Source of the DNA: Cladophialophora immunda
Taxonomy: Eukaryota > Ascomycota > Eurotiomycetes > Chaetothyriales > Herpotrichiellaceae
Assembly: GCF_000835495.1 (NCBI RefSeq)
Contig: NW_015622547.1
Span: forward strand, 186,001-250,000
DNA length: 64,000 nucleotides
Reading direction: 5' to 3'
Position 1 is the first letter of the stretch, and each line of letters starts with the position of its first letter. Both the position numbers and the translations under genes were made by a program. This document shows positions 11,284-22,904 of this stretch, piece by piece. The notes beneath the pieces are model-generated. The model did no database searches and had not been told where the DNA came from. It saw nothing but the letters and a program-made list of their open reading frames with translations.

Positions 11284-12030
11284 AACGTGTTGCTGGAATA
11301 TTTGGTGGAGGAAGAGATGCTTCTCCGCCACCACGGCCCATCGGAGGCAACAGTGTAACTACGGTATCAAGTGGCCTACCAGGTCATAGCCACGGGATGC
11401 AAAACTAAAGGAATTATGGACTCTTTGTGAGAGCACATATAGAAACCGGCTTGGAGGGCTGGAGTTTGTGTCCGTTCATCCGTTGAGGCTGGACGGTTGA
11501 AGAAGTTCAGTTTCTGTTGGCGACGACGAGAAGGGAGCTGAGGGATCCTAGACGAATTGGTGTTATCGTTGAAGTCTCGTATACTCGTTGCGCTGTTGGC
11601 GGCGACTTCTTGTTTCGATTTTGATTATACGTTTCCGAACGTCTCACTTGCATTTCTTTCGTGGGAGAGAGCTTTAGAGTGTTCATGACCCAGACCCCTC
11701 GGCAGCCTTGACTGCGATGTTGGCCTGGCTTTCCCGGTTGCATGCACAGACAATGCCGAGATTCGCGCCTAGTAGCGGGCTCGTAGCATAATTTGACTCG
11801 ACTGCTTTATGCGATCAGTTGTTCGTTTCATTTCGTGAACCCCCGGTTTTGGACATAAGATTCCATGAGCACCATTGCTGGTGGACCTGTGTAGCATTCG
11901 CGCCTTTTCGGAAAAAGACGTCTCCACGACCTTTGTGCTCTAAGTACCTCGATTCTCGGACATTACTGTCCATTTTGTACCGCGGGTGGCCGTTTCAGTG
12001 CGATGATGTGGGTGATCTGTGGACAATTCC
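11284..12030. other. Intergenic region, nothing supported
   Basis: Lies between the coiled-coil gene and the 3' end of the regulator relic. Only short unconvincing ORFs. Confidence 0.5.
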
Positions 12031-13520
12031 TCACACCATCAGAAATTTCCATCCATTCTCAATCATGATATCCATCCAGAAGACTTCAGGATTATCATTA
12101 TCACTTGTTCTCCATGTCTTCAGCACCAGCTCTTGCACAAGTTCAACCGATCTGTATGGCAAAATTTCATGGATTGCCTGAAGGCGCTCGAGGACAGTCG
12201 GGCGAGCTTTAGTGATCGCTGAACCGGGACTGGCGGCCTGAAGGGATTCAAGGGATGATAAGACGTGTTGGGCCGAAAAATGATCAAAGGAACTTGCTGG
12301 CCCGCTGGGAGGTGAATCAGCTTCCGCTATCGGTGATTCAAGTGTTGAATTCTCTCCGTCCTCCGTCACGTAAGAGATGCGCAAAGACGTATCCTTTCGG
12401 AGCTCTCCGGCAATGATGACCAAAAGAATTTGCTCGATACTGCGGGTGCCAGATCGATGTGCGTTTTGACACAGAATGTCGAGGGCGTGAATAGATAGCG
12501 CCGTCACCCACGTCAATCGACGCTTGTTTGCGAACTGGGCGGCATCAGACGTATCTTCGTTGAGACGTAATCGGGCGTTGAGTAGATCGGGGAATGCTCG
12601 ATACAATAACACGAGGGCTGAAAGTTGATAAACCTCTGCGGCATTGACTAGATCTTGCATGGGAGTGTCCAAATCATTAGTTTCGACGAAGGTGTCGGCC
12701 TTGGGCAACACAAGTGATAATGCTTCTTCTTCCAAGATCCACGCTCTTTGAACGGCCTCGAAGTCGTTCTGCAACCTTTGCATGCTCGTGAAGGGCATCT
12801 CGCGGCACCTTAACCGTTTGAATAAATCAACGAGCCTACCTGCCCAAGAAGTCTTTGAGCCTCTGGGGAGACGCCAGCCAGGGGATGCGGGTTTCTTTTG
12901 GGCGGATTTGTGGTCTCGCCGCCGTCATTGCTGCCAGCCTTGATGGCCGGCGTTTCCAACAGACACTCCTGAGTAACGTCCGTCACGAACGCAAGACCCA
13001 TCCACCAGTACGTTAGCGAATGAAGCAAGAACTCCTGATGGGAGTCTGGTCCCGGATGTCGTATCCCATCTGAATATGTTTGCAGATACAACCAAACCGC
13101 TGCATTATAGTGAAAGATACTGGGGCTATTGGAACCATCCCAATTTGTGCTGAGGCCATACATTATGATCGCCGTCAAGACGTCCACAGATCTTGCGCTC
13201 GTCGGTTTATGTAACTGTGCCACCTCATTGTGCAGTCGGTGTAGTATATCGGTCTGCGCGTCTTGCACAACAAGAGAATTGCTTGTGTCAAGAGCACTTA
13301 AGGTCAGGAAAGCTACCGTAATATAGCGGAACAAGGAGAAGAACAGCAGTGACTCGTGTATCCGCGACATGGCTACCCTTCTGAATGGGTTGGATTCCGA
13401 ATCAAACGCCGTCAGCACCTTACATATCTTCTGCATGAAGAATTCCACCTGAACTTGCGTGTTGCCGAGAATTGTGTCCGGGGATTGCTGAAGTAATGGC
13501 CCATCTCCAGCTTTAGCCCT
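12031..13520 (-). pseudogene. Fungal transcription factor C-terminal domain without DNA-binding domain
   Basis: The minus strand encodes the helical C-terminal domain of Zn2Cys6 regulators (FMQKICKVLTAFDSESNPFR, YITVAFLTLSALD, DVLTAIIMYGLS, SLTYWWMGLAFV). The downstream part (FTSMQRLQNDFEAVQRAW to the stop at 12031) continues it. Between the halves the frame slips by one base at about 12838: the second frame is open upstream as RLVDLFKRLRCREMPF, which reads as genuine protein, so a one-base deletion is more likely than the alternative 41-nt intron with a rare GAG acceptor. No Zn2Cys6 motif is found upstream; from about 13520 the sequence becomes part of an ankyrin gene on the other strand. 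The open frame formally extends to 13682, but that part is antisense to the ankyrin. I infer a 5'-truncated, frameshifted relic. Confidence 0.6.
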
Positions 13521-13529
13521 CGCTCTGCC

Positions 13530-14514
13530 TAGAAGCAACCTGCTCACTGCCGCTGTTGTCGGGGGAAATGCGGAAGTCATTGATTTGATTCTAGGATATT
13601 CACCATCTCTGGAGCTCGAGGATGAAGTAAGTGAGTATGGGTCTCCGCTCTGCGCATGCTTCATGATAAGTGACTCTACCACGGTTGTGAAGCTTTTGGA
13701 AAAAGGTGCGGAGCTGTGGGATCCATTGGCGAAGCGATCCCCTTTCGAGTGTTCTGGATTTATCTCCCGGCTTTATAGGAACCGACCGTTCTTCGAAGAT
13801 GTTGTTGGTTTCATGGCGACCCGCGGGATATTGTCCAAAGAAAATGTCAATAACAAGGACTGCAACGGGAACGCTATCATTCACTACGCGGTGCGGAGAG
13901 ACTGCAGAGCCCTTGTATTGCTGTTGGTATGCGGACTTGGGTGTGACATTCAAATTGCGGACTCAGAAGATCTCACACCCTTTCAAATTGCAGCAATGCA
14001 GGAGAATACAGGAATGGTGCACCTCTTGATATTGAACGGATCCACGATTGACGCTTATCTGCCCACCCTGCCGCCGGGGGATAAGTTGTCGTCCAGTGTC
14101 TTCGATCACACTGTTTATGGGCACTCAGGATTAGCCAGGTATATCAACTTGTTGCGAGAGGGCAAATCTCCGGAAGAGGCTCTAGAAGCCACTTGGGAGT
14201 TGCCGCTACTCGTTGAAAACCGGTACCCAACACATCCACTTGAATATAACTCCATGTTCATGTACGACGATGAGGTTCGCCGCAACGTTGGTCGGGTGCT
14301 CTTTCTCCGGCATATCATTGAAGGGCTCTCGTATCTCGATGCGTTACATTCATCTCGGATGGGTGAGCGATCTTCTAGTGTGCCGGCATATCCGCCATTT
14401 GGTCATTTGACACCTGCATGGATTCCAAAGTATTCGCTTTGGAGTCTCGCTCGAACAGTAAATCTCATGGAGCAGGACACGCCAGACATGGCAAACATCG
14501 AGTGGCAGGACTAA
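13530..14514 (+). pseudogene. Ankyrin-repeat protein, 5' truncated
   Basis: The plus strand reads as ankyrin repeats from about 13540 (NLLTAAVVGGNAEVIDLIL), then GNAIIHYAVRRDCRALVLLLVCGL and LTPFQIAAMQENTGMVHLLILNG, followed by a non-repeat C-terminal region to the stop at 14514. The formal ATG-less reading begins in the middle of a repeat: the N-terminal domain and first repeats are missing, and the sequence upstream is regulator-derived DNA on the opposite strand. A possible acceptor (CCTAG) precedes the first readable repeat. This looks like a rearrangement breakpoint, so the fragment is probably not a functional gene, although its remaining frame of about 320 codons has no stop. Confidence 0.55.
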
Positions 14515-15442
14515 TCCGCCACAGATCTGAGTTTACCAGGTGAGCCCAAAGCAGAAGAAGATTGACAGGGTCAAGTGTGAGCCCGAGGCCGCTCATGATT
14601 GAGTGGGACCTTTACAAGCCCTAGAAAATGTTGCTAATTCAGCTGAGGATGATTGTTCACGTCTATAGCACCTGTGAAGTGGAGTCAACACGTCTGAGCT
14701 CATTGATGATGACCAGGTATTGAGCCATTGACTTGAAGTACAATGTGTTGTGCCAAGATGGAAGCGTCGCTCCGTTCCATCGCTGCCCCCAAGACTTTAG
14801 CCTGTCCCATCCTCTAATCAGATCCGGGGCCTCTAATTTCTTTCTTTCTCTTTCGTGTAGCCGTGGATCAAAGTAAGATTTAGGGACGTGTCTGTCGGAC
14901 TACACATTTTCCTTTATTCTCATGATGGCGAAGAATCAAATCTTCATTAAGTGTGGCTAATATGTACGAAAACAAAGTTCGGCGTCTTTGCCCGGTTAGA
15001 CCTTATCTAGTTCACTCAACTACGACGGGTAAACACAAGTGTTGAAGGAACCGAGTAGGGGAACTTAAATCTGCCGATCTAAATCTATTTTGGACAAGCA
15101 GCATTGCCTCGTGAAGTTCGCCTCGGACGACTGTGGTTCGAGAGCAGTCGGTCAGCATCAACGCCGCCTTCACTTTCAGACAAGAACATAGTCCACTGAG
15201 AGGTACTGATGCAGATGGTTATTGACAGTCTGCGTTTGATTGGCCCAGGCCGTCTTTGGGGCTGAGGGTGAGCCGCGAGTTAGATTTATCAACGCTAAGC
15301 TGTGTTACGCACCAAGGCATGCAAGTCGCTCGTTGATGCCTGATCAGATTGTCAGCCTCATCGCCAGCGCTGTACGACACAGATTTCATTTTCATCAGTT
15401 GTAGGTCTTGTGTTTCGCTTTCGACATCAGACCAGTGCGGCC
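14515..15442. other. Intergenic region, presumed promoter of the ankyrin pseudogene
   Basis: No open frame of interest; AT-rich, no recognisable element. Confidence 0.5.
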
Positions 15443-18400
15443 ATGGCCGACCCGTTGTCGGTAACAGCAAGTATCGCTGCATTGATAACCACGGGTCAAA
15501 CTTGTGTCACTGCTTGTTGAATTGATTAAATCCGTCCAGAATGCGCCGGCTGAGATCCAGGCATTGTCTAACGAATTGACAGATCTCGGAATCTTCTTCA
15601 ATAACGTCCAAGAACTTTGCGAGAATATTGATACAGACGATACTCAGCGGTCTAGATTTCTCGCGACTGCTTCAAAGCCGCTCGAGGCTGCCAGAGAAGC
15701 TTTGGCGGAGTTGGAGGGATTGTTGAATGAAAGTAAATCACAACCACTTAGCGCGAAAAGAAGATTGAAATGGACACTGTAGAGAGGAATTGTAAAGAAG
15801 CTGCGTGAGAAATTTCAAAAAATCAAATCAGACTTGATGGCTGTGCTGACGTTGTCAACGGCTGCTGCTACGTAAGTCGAAAGCTGTCTCGTTCATTTGT
15901 TTGCTGAGTCTGTACGCAATGGTCATTGACAGACAAGATAATAGTTCTCGTCTCTCAAAAATTGAAATTCGACTGGAAAGTTTGCAGTCCAACTCCTCCG
16001 TGGCGCAATTACCTTTCGCCACGTCGCCAACGGCCTCTTCGCTTCATATTTTGCAGCATCAAGTCGAAGTCAACCTTGTCAGCCCGAGTGAAATTTCAAG
16101 TATAGAGGTCAAACGTCAAAGACGGCCAGATAATTCCACAGCGAAGTATGGAATAGATGTTCTTACCAGCGCCGCATCAAGCACGCCAAGTTCTACTACC
16201 CAGATGGCAGGTAATGTATCGAATAGTAACCACATCTGCTGATGTTGACGCCTCTTTAGACCCACAATGCGATCCGAATCCAAATCCTGTGGCAGGAGAT
16301 GTAACACAAGCCATCAAAGTACTGTCCTCAGAGACTACCATATGCTTTAAAGTCAGCCGGAGACACCGTTGCAAAGTGTCTTGCGAGTGTGCGTGTCACT
16401 CTACTCAAACATATCGAACTCCGCCGCTCCTCAAAAAGTTTATCGGCACATTATTCCTAGGCTATGCCGGATCCCCAATTTTTGCGGCAAAATGCAGTGT
16501 CGTGACATGTCACAATCCCATTCAGGGATCAGTCGAGCTTGTCTATTGCTTTCCTTCGTGGTTCTGTCAACAGCCACTACAAGTTTCAGCAGCGTTATCA
16601 TCCTCTCTGGGGACAACCATCCAGATTCGAGTTAGACGAAGGATTCCCTAGGGAGGGGGCCAAGATACTTTGTTGAGGTTTGCATTGACTGGCAATGTCG
16701 ATGGTGCCAAATCGTTGATAGCAAGCGGAAAGGCGCTGCTTACCGACACTGATCCAAACCATGGACGTACAACCTTGCATGTGAGTACGAATTCGTAGCC
16801 AGAGTGGGTTCCCAGCTAACCAGTACTGTCACTCAGTATGCGGCCCTCCGTAACAAGATTGAAGTTTGCAAATTCCTTCTGGAAGAGGGAGCAGATCCTC
16901 ATCTCCAGGACGATCACGGCATGTAAGTCACATCGAAATTGTCCATGGACATAAAATTATGCTCATATCTTGACTGAGCATGCGGCTCGTTTGGAAAAAG
17001 ATATCTGATCTTTGTATTTCAATAGAACTGCTTCTCAGAAAGCATGGGAACAAATTCTCTGTCGCAGAGGCACTGCAGCTGAGATCCAAGGTTTTGAGCG
17101 CCTATTTCCAGGGGCCGAAGAGCTGGAGAACTATGAGTTTTCGTACTTACACAAGGTTGTTGTGGGTATATATCCCATAAGCCTGGCGGTGGAATTGCAG
17201 AATCAGCAATATCGCGACCAAGTCACCCTCTCGGATTCCACGAAACGAACTGCCCTTCATTGGGCCGCAACTAGAGCAGATGAAGCAGCTGTGAGATGTC
17301 TTTTAGAAGGGGGATCCGACGTCAATGCTCGGGGCGATTTCAATGCCACACCTCTAACCCTTGCAGCATCGACCGGGTCCATCCCTATCTTGGAGTCTTT
17401 GATCTTACACGGAGCCGACGTACATGCAAGGACGTCCATCGGCAGTCAGGCAATCCATCATGCGAGTCGACATCAAAAAGATATTGCGCCAGTGCAGACG
17501 CTGCTTCGGGCTGGGGCATCTCTACAGAGCATCAACAATATGGGCCACTCGCCGCTTTCCGGGGCTGCAATATCCAACCGGCATGAAATAGGTGTGTTTC
17601 TTCTCGACAAAGGCGCAAACATGCATGTCCGCAGCCTGCATGGCGACACGCCACTTTTTGAAACAATCTTTCACAATAGTCACGAATTCCTTCAGTTGCT
17701 CATAGACAGAGGAGCAAATCTCTTCGATATCAACAACGCGGGGTCGACGGTCTTGCACGCTGCTGCGTTGGAGGCAGACACACGAACCATTGAGATCCTA
17801 CAAGCTTCAGAGGTAGAGAAGAGTCAGTGCTGCGTTCGAGATTGAAATGGACACACGGCGCCGGAGATAGCCCAGAGCCGAACGAACCCTCCTCGAGGAT
17901 TTGTGGAAGCCTTCGAGCAGCTCGTTGGAACCACGAGTGAGGAAAGATAGGGGCAACTCAATATCCAGTGGGGAATGGTTGAGCATTCCCCGGATTTCCG
18001 GGGCAAACGAGATGCTTATGATCTTGTGGCCTTCAAGATTCTAGCGGATCTTACTTCCAATTCTATGTCTCCCCATGGAGTTAATGTGTCTCCGCAGCAC
18101 AGCAGCCACACGGGTTCCCCTGGGTATTGTGAGAGAAGTCGGAACACGACCGGCGATGAACGCGAGGAAAACCAAGCTGCTGCATCCAGAACGTTAGAAG
18201 CCCCCCATACTGAATGGCCTCACCCTAGCGATGCCCCCCAAACTATACAGGTGCAATATCCTCAATGGTCCTTACCAGGAACGGATATGGATTTGAGTGC
18301 AAATCCGAGCTGGCTGAGCAACGTTGGAGGACCCGCATGTTTAATCCTGTGGTTCAAATCGAGTATAAAGTTCACAGGCAGGATGTACAGCACTCAATTG

Positions 18401-18604
18401 TTCTATACAATCATGAACGCCTCGTCAGCTAGGAGGCCGTCGAGAGTGTTGCCTTACACGATAACACGGGTTGCAGGAACTTCCCCCAAGGTTTGGCGGT
18501 CAGTGCCGTCGATTTTGGAGATGTCGTTCCCACGGCGCCAAAACCCCCCAGGTCCTTACCATAGTAACCTCTATTCTATTCATAGCTCTGGTGTTGTCTG
18601 GTAG
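15443..18604 (+). pseudogene. Decayed ankyrin-repeat protein with STAND-type N-terminus
   Basis: The gene starts at 15443 (MADPLSVTASIAALITTGQT), the classic fungal NLR-like N-terminal helix. A one-base frameshift at about 15504 interrupts it, and the next frame resumes with LLVELIKSVQNAPAEIQAL. Exons can be followed through standard introns: 15443-15871, 15933-16210, 16260-16780, 16837-16922 and 17026 onward. Exon 3 has a Cys-rich block (CKVSCECACH) followed by RTPPLLKKFIGTLFLGYAG, a conserved region in this family. Ankyrin repeats run from about 16750 to 17830. In-frame stops occur at 15780 (TAG), 16649 (TAG), 17843 (TGA) and 17948 (TAG); all are explained by one C-to-T change from CAG or CGA. 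After the last stop the same frame stays open to 18604 but I recognise nothing in it. Confidence 0.7.
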
Positions 18605-18670
18605 ATTCTCTGCTCTGGCACCCACCATCACTCCCTCTTTATCCTACGTTTTCTTCACAATAATCCGAAA

Positions 18671-20375
18671 TCAACAGCGGCCCTTCAAATCCGGAAGGAG
18701 CGATTTGCGGCGGATAATTCGTGACGCAATAGCCTCGTTTCTATTCAGCGCTGGGACAAACTCCATTCCTTTGCCTTCTAGCTTTTGCAGTAGCTCATGG
18801 CATTCGGCATATTCGGGATCCGATGTCTCTAGCTGTTCGGATGCCAGCCGAAGAGGGACAATGACGCGACTTGCCCCCATTATGCCTACCCCTTTGCTAA
18901 GAAATATGGCAGAAAACTTGCATATCTCCTTAGCTAGGAGAACTCTCTTGCTGTTAAACCATTCTTTGGTTGTATGAACGCCGAAAGGCATTGAATTAAT
19001 TACACAGAAGCCTTGACCTCTGGCGTTCAGGCCGTCTGCTTTGAGAATGAGGGCGTAACCTGTTGCGCAGGCTACGAGCTGAATTCCGAAGGCGGTCATT
19101 TTTACTGGAATATTCAGAGGACTTTGATATGGCCTCGCGCGATAGGAATCGTGGTTGTCCGCTGACGAAGCGTCTGAAGGGCTTTTGTGCTGTGGTAAGT
19201 AGTGGCTGTGGCAATTTTCAATACCGTTAGATATCTCAGCAAGGTCAGCTAAAAGCATTGCCATGGTATCAAAGCCTTCTGCGTCCTTTACCAAGCTGTC
19301 AGCCTTTTCGAGGAGACCTCCAAGTCTTAAACCATAGTCGAGGATCTTCTGCTCTACTCCTTTGTCTGCGCCATTCCATGGATCTTCTCGCCATTCTTGC
19401 TCTCCAAATACTGAAGCCTTACGTTGCGCCAGACCATGCATCATCTGTACAGCCCTTAGACAAATAGATAAGTTTCATGAATACACACTTACTAGCATAT
19501 ATCGGCTGTGTTCGAACAATTTACGAGGCAATAAGGCTCTGTGTCGGAGTGGCCCTCGATGCTGTAACAGGGTTGCAAAACCAGTCACATGCTTTGACCA
19601 GCCTTCTGGAGTCATGGCTGTTTGTTGAAGTAACTGACAATTAGTGCAATTAGTGTGCGGTCTCAGTTCGGTGGAGTTGACTTACTTCGTAGAGAACCAT
19701 GACGCTGACTGTAGCTAGCGTTTCGTCAAGCATTACCAGTTCCTCATCGTACAAAGACTGCTGCAGATGACTAAGGACTCGCGTATAGATCTGCTGACCC
19801 GCTTCAAGTACGGCTGGTGCGTTATACATCTTCCCGTATCGTGTAAGCGCGACGGCCAACAAGGCGTCATCGAGCGCGGGCTGTCGGCCCAAGTGTCGGT
19901 ATTTGAGCTCAAACACACCATGGAGCCAATGGGGAGCCGGCCTCTGCAAAGAGTCCGTCAAAGGTCGTGCAGGAACAAAAGAATCCCAAAACCAAGCCAC
20001 ATAGCGATCGGCCTCGACGTTCTTAACACTAACCTCGGAACCAATGCTGTAAGCTCGGGCAGTGACTAATGGAGCCTGGTGCACTCCTTTGTTGACCCCA
20101 GGAGCTCCACTGAGAAATGATTTTGCTTCCTCCAGTGGTTTTCGCCTCAGCACACCCGCTGTGGTTCTGTTGATGAAAACGGGATACCGGCCATAGCCCT
20201 CACATGTTCTGTTGAAGCGGCTGCAGTTTTGGCATGCCGGAGATGTAAGATCACACTGGCAGACAGTTACTTAGCTGAAGTAAGAAACGCCACTGGACTA
20301 GATGTAAAGCTTCACCTTGATCTTTCGTCTCCTGCAAGTGACGCATCCCTTGGATTTTCCTGCAACTCCAGTCAT
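18671..20375 (-). CDS. Zn2Cys6 transcription factor
   Basis: Four exons (20375-20316, 20255-19686, 19633-19493, 19444-18671) give 514 residues with every junction in frame. Exon 1 and the start of exon 2 together make the binuclear zinc cluster: GCVTCRRRKIK, then an intron, then CDLTSPACQNCSRFNRTCEGY, so all six cysteines are present with normal spacing (C-x2-C-x6-C ... C-x2-C-x6-C). The intron splitting the cluster right before the third Cys is common in this family and hides the domain from simple ORF searches. The rest is the helical fungal-specific regulatory domain (DRYVAWFWDSFVP, GWSKHVTGFATLLQHRGP, ILDYGLRLGGLLEKAD). It is divergent to the cupin gene across 590 bp, so it is the best candidate regulator of the cupin and SnoaL-like genes. 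Confidence 0.88.
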
Positions 20376-20965
20376 ATCAAAAGATCGGCTCTCAAATTCT
20401 CGTGCTGTGAACGACTTAAAGCTTGGTGAGTACCTTGCACATGAGACCTGCCTTTACACCGACAGGACCTTGGGTGAACAGTCATGGCAAGATTCCGTCA
20501 TGCAGTCTCGAAGAGTCGACGTCGCCGGTTTTAGCGGGGTCGCAGCTATGGGATGCCTAGAATTCGGCACAATAATGCTTCACGTGTTCCGAGTCACTAA
20601 ATCTCGCAAGTTAGATACCGGAACCGGAAAGGTTGGCGGCTTCAAGTATCCAATTGAGCCGTCCCACGTTGGGGATGCTCCCTATTAGAAACCTTACATT
20701 AGGGAACATCCATTCTGCTGGCATATAACTCGTTTTCGAAAGAACACACGAAGCGTCCTGGCCCCACCAAAAAGCCACTGCAACAGTGACTAGCCTGCGA
20801 TGCTGATTTAGCTTGCTGTGCAGTGTGTGGGAAAGGGCGGACATATAGAACATATATCTCTCGATCAAATCGATCTTGATGTCTTCTTCTTAATTGAATC
20901 CAAATTATTCGGGTGGCATCCAATTTTCCCTGGCTTTGCAAAGTTTGCCATTGTATAAGTCACAT
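20376..20965. promoter_or_regulatory. Shared promoter of Zn2Cys6 regulator and cupin
   Basis: The 590-bp gap between two divergent starts contains a directly repeated CCGGAA (CCGGAACCGGAAA, about 20618-20630), whose CGG triplets are the type of half-site bound by Zn2Cys6 proteins, and a CACGTG box at about 20581. Binding is inferred. Confidence 0.4.
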
Positions 20966-21592
20966 ATGGATACACCCTCAGTACCCGCAAACTTTGTGCC
21001 TGCAAAGGGAGGCGATGTCATCAATCTTGGAAGAGGGGTGCTCTGTCGCATCATGGAAGACGGTAGTAGAACCGGTTAGCCCTCTAAGTCGCCCTCACAA
21101 TATTTCTATGAGTCCGAACTAATCATCTCGTCCTCTCGCAGATAATCGCATCGGATCCGCCGAATTCACTATCCCTGGAAATTCGCAAGGTCCACCACCC
21201 CATTGGCATGAAATGGTGAGTTTTCATGGTGTCAACTGTTACAACTCTTGCGTATCTCCGGAGAGAGTTGACTCGGCTGAAAATGTACGATTACACAGCA
21301 CGATGAAACCTTCCTCGTCACTGCTGGGACTATTCGGTTCCACCTCAAGGATGGAAAGCATATAGACGCCAAAACGGGTGACTACGTGACGATTCCACCA
21401 CGATCGCCGCATTCATTCTCCAACCCCTTTGATGAAGAAGCGAAGTTCTTCAACGCATTCACACCGGCGCACTACATTAACTATTTCAAGATGATGGGCC
21501 AATGGATCCAGGATGGAGTGAAGCTGGAAGTGAGCCACGTGAAAACTGCGATGGCGTATTTTGCTACCATTGGAGTTGAGGGTGCTCTATAG
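20966..21592 (+). CDS. Cupin-domain protein
   Basis: Exons 20966-21074, 21142-21215 and 21299-21592 encode 158 residues, a typical single-domain cupin. Motif 1 is G53-PPP-H57-W-H59-EMHD-E64 ending at G71; motif 2 is G88-DYVTIPPRSP-H99-SFSN. All four expected metal ligands (H57, H59, E64, H99) are present, so it should bind a divalent metal. Such small cupins in fungi act as dioxygenases, isomerases or cyclase-like helpers in secondary metabolism, but the substrate cannot be read. Its neighbours, a divergent Zn2Cys6 regulator and a convergent SnoaL-like protein, hint at a short metabolic cluster. Confidence 0.88.
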
Positions 21593-21824
21593 TTGAACAA
21601 GAAGAATAGATGCCGGTAGTTGAGAGGTTTTAATGCGCATCTTGAGATTCAAATTATGATATAAAATCGAAAGGAGGTAGACGTAGACGAGCATTCTCAT
21701 TCCTAGCTTTATGTTGAATATGAAAACCAACAGAGCCCACCAATCGACTGTCGTTCTCGCCATTTTTTCGTAACGCAGGGAGGAGAGTAGATATTTCCAC
21801 TTGAGCGTGTTCACTAGCCAGACC

Positions 21825-22325
21825 TTACATTCCAAATACTCCCAAATCTCCAATGCTCCACAAAGTAACCAAATCAACCTTTCTGATCTTCCACAGCCCG
21901 TCATTATCTTCCACCACTTCAGCTCGATATCGGGTCCCCACGCTTAAATGCATAGATTTTGTCGGGTCATGTCCTTCGCCGGCTTTGTAATGCTCAGCAA
22001 CCACGTAGCATGTGACTTCCGCTTGATTCTGGTTCTCAGCGAGCTTGACGCGAACATTGCTCACATGATGACTTGTATCCATAAGCCCAATAGTGCCAAG
22101 AACAAATCGTTCAATAAGATCTATCCCTGGAGTTGGAGGCAGATCTCGGCCAGTGACAGAAGAGAGACCAGATCGGTCAACCATGGCATCGAGCGTTATG
22201 CTTGAGCGAAGGAGGTTGCTGTCGTTGTCGTCGAGGGCCTGAGTAAAGCGATAAATTGCGTCGGCAGCTGCTTCGCGAGGAGTGAGGCTCGCGCCGAGAT
22301 TGATAAAAGTTGAAGTGGATGCCAT
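21825..22325 (-). CDS. SnoaL-like (NTF2-fold) protein
   Basis: An intronless 166-residue frame with the SnoaL-like layout: an N-terminal helix (TPREAAADAIYRFTQALDDND), the segment GIDLIERFVLGTIGLMDTSHHVSNVRV, then strands AEVTCYVVAEHYKAGEG, HLSVGTRYRAEVVEDNDGLWKIRKVDLVTLWSIGD. Proteins of this fold include polyketide cyclases, dehydratases and small ligand-binding proteins. No signal peptide is seen. It is tail-to-tail with the cupin gene, 232 bp apart. The assignment to fold is firm, the function is not. Confidence 0.8.
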   Translation of the reverse strand: MASTSTFINLGASLTPREAAADAIYRFTQALDDNDSNLLRSSITLDAMVDRSGLSSVTGRDLPPTPGIDLIERFVLGTIGLMDTSHHVSNVRVKLAENQNQAEVTCYVVAEHYKAGEGHDPTKSMHLSVGTRYRAEVVEDNDGLWKIRKVDLVTLWSIGDLGVFGM

Positions 22326-22868
22326 GGATTGAGGAGTAGAATTGTCAGATTTTGTACGTTTGCAGTGGAATGTCTTGAGGAATACCTCTGGTGCGATGGC
22401 CGCGACACAACTTATATAATTTCAATTCCAACTGGGAGATATCAGATTATCGGTCTTACCATTCGCATAAATTCCAACTTCCGGTGCGTCATTAATGATT
22501 GTGAGATGAACCCAGTCGAGACACAGACTTGGGCGCATAGGACTCGCAAGTTATGGTATGAATGCGGTTAGACTGGCACAACGGACCGGGAGCATTAAAC
22601 GTCGGTGTATGTACTCTGGGTTATGCTTGAGCACCGAGACCGAGGCAGACTGTATGTCGTCAAGATGAAGCAATTCCACTCGCGGACAAGCTCGCCAACT
22701 GGGTAAGCTGTCCGTCCTGATTTCAAGGCGGAAGTCAGTGTCCTTAAAATTGAGGGTCAAATGGTTCGACAACAAGCGACTTTGACAGCATCGAACACTG
22801 TAATTGGAAAGGAGGCGTGGATCGAGACTCGGCATTGGTTCTCGGCCGTGTTTGACTGATATGCGGCT
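22326..22868. other. Intergenic region, nothing supported
   Basis: Presumed promoter of the SnoaL-like gene and upstream flank of a second SnoaL-like fragment. No gene is seen. Confidence 0.45.
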
Positions 22869-22904
22869 GTGAGAACATCTTTTACTTCGACCTGTTTTCA
22901 AAGA

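Noticed and set aside
12799..12839. 41-nt intron joining the two halves of the regulator relic
   Set aside because: It needs a rare GAG acceptor, and the supposed intron reads as a plausible protein segment in the downstream frame, so a one-base frameshift is preferred.
15125..15145. tRNA B-box-like word GGTTCGAGAGC
   Set aside because: Lacks the final CC and no cloverleaf arms or A box are found nearby.
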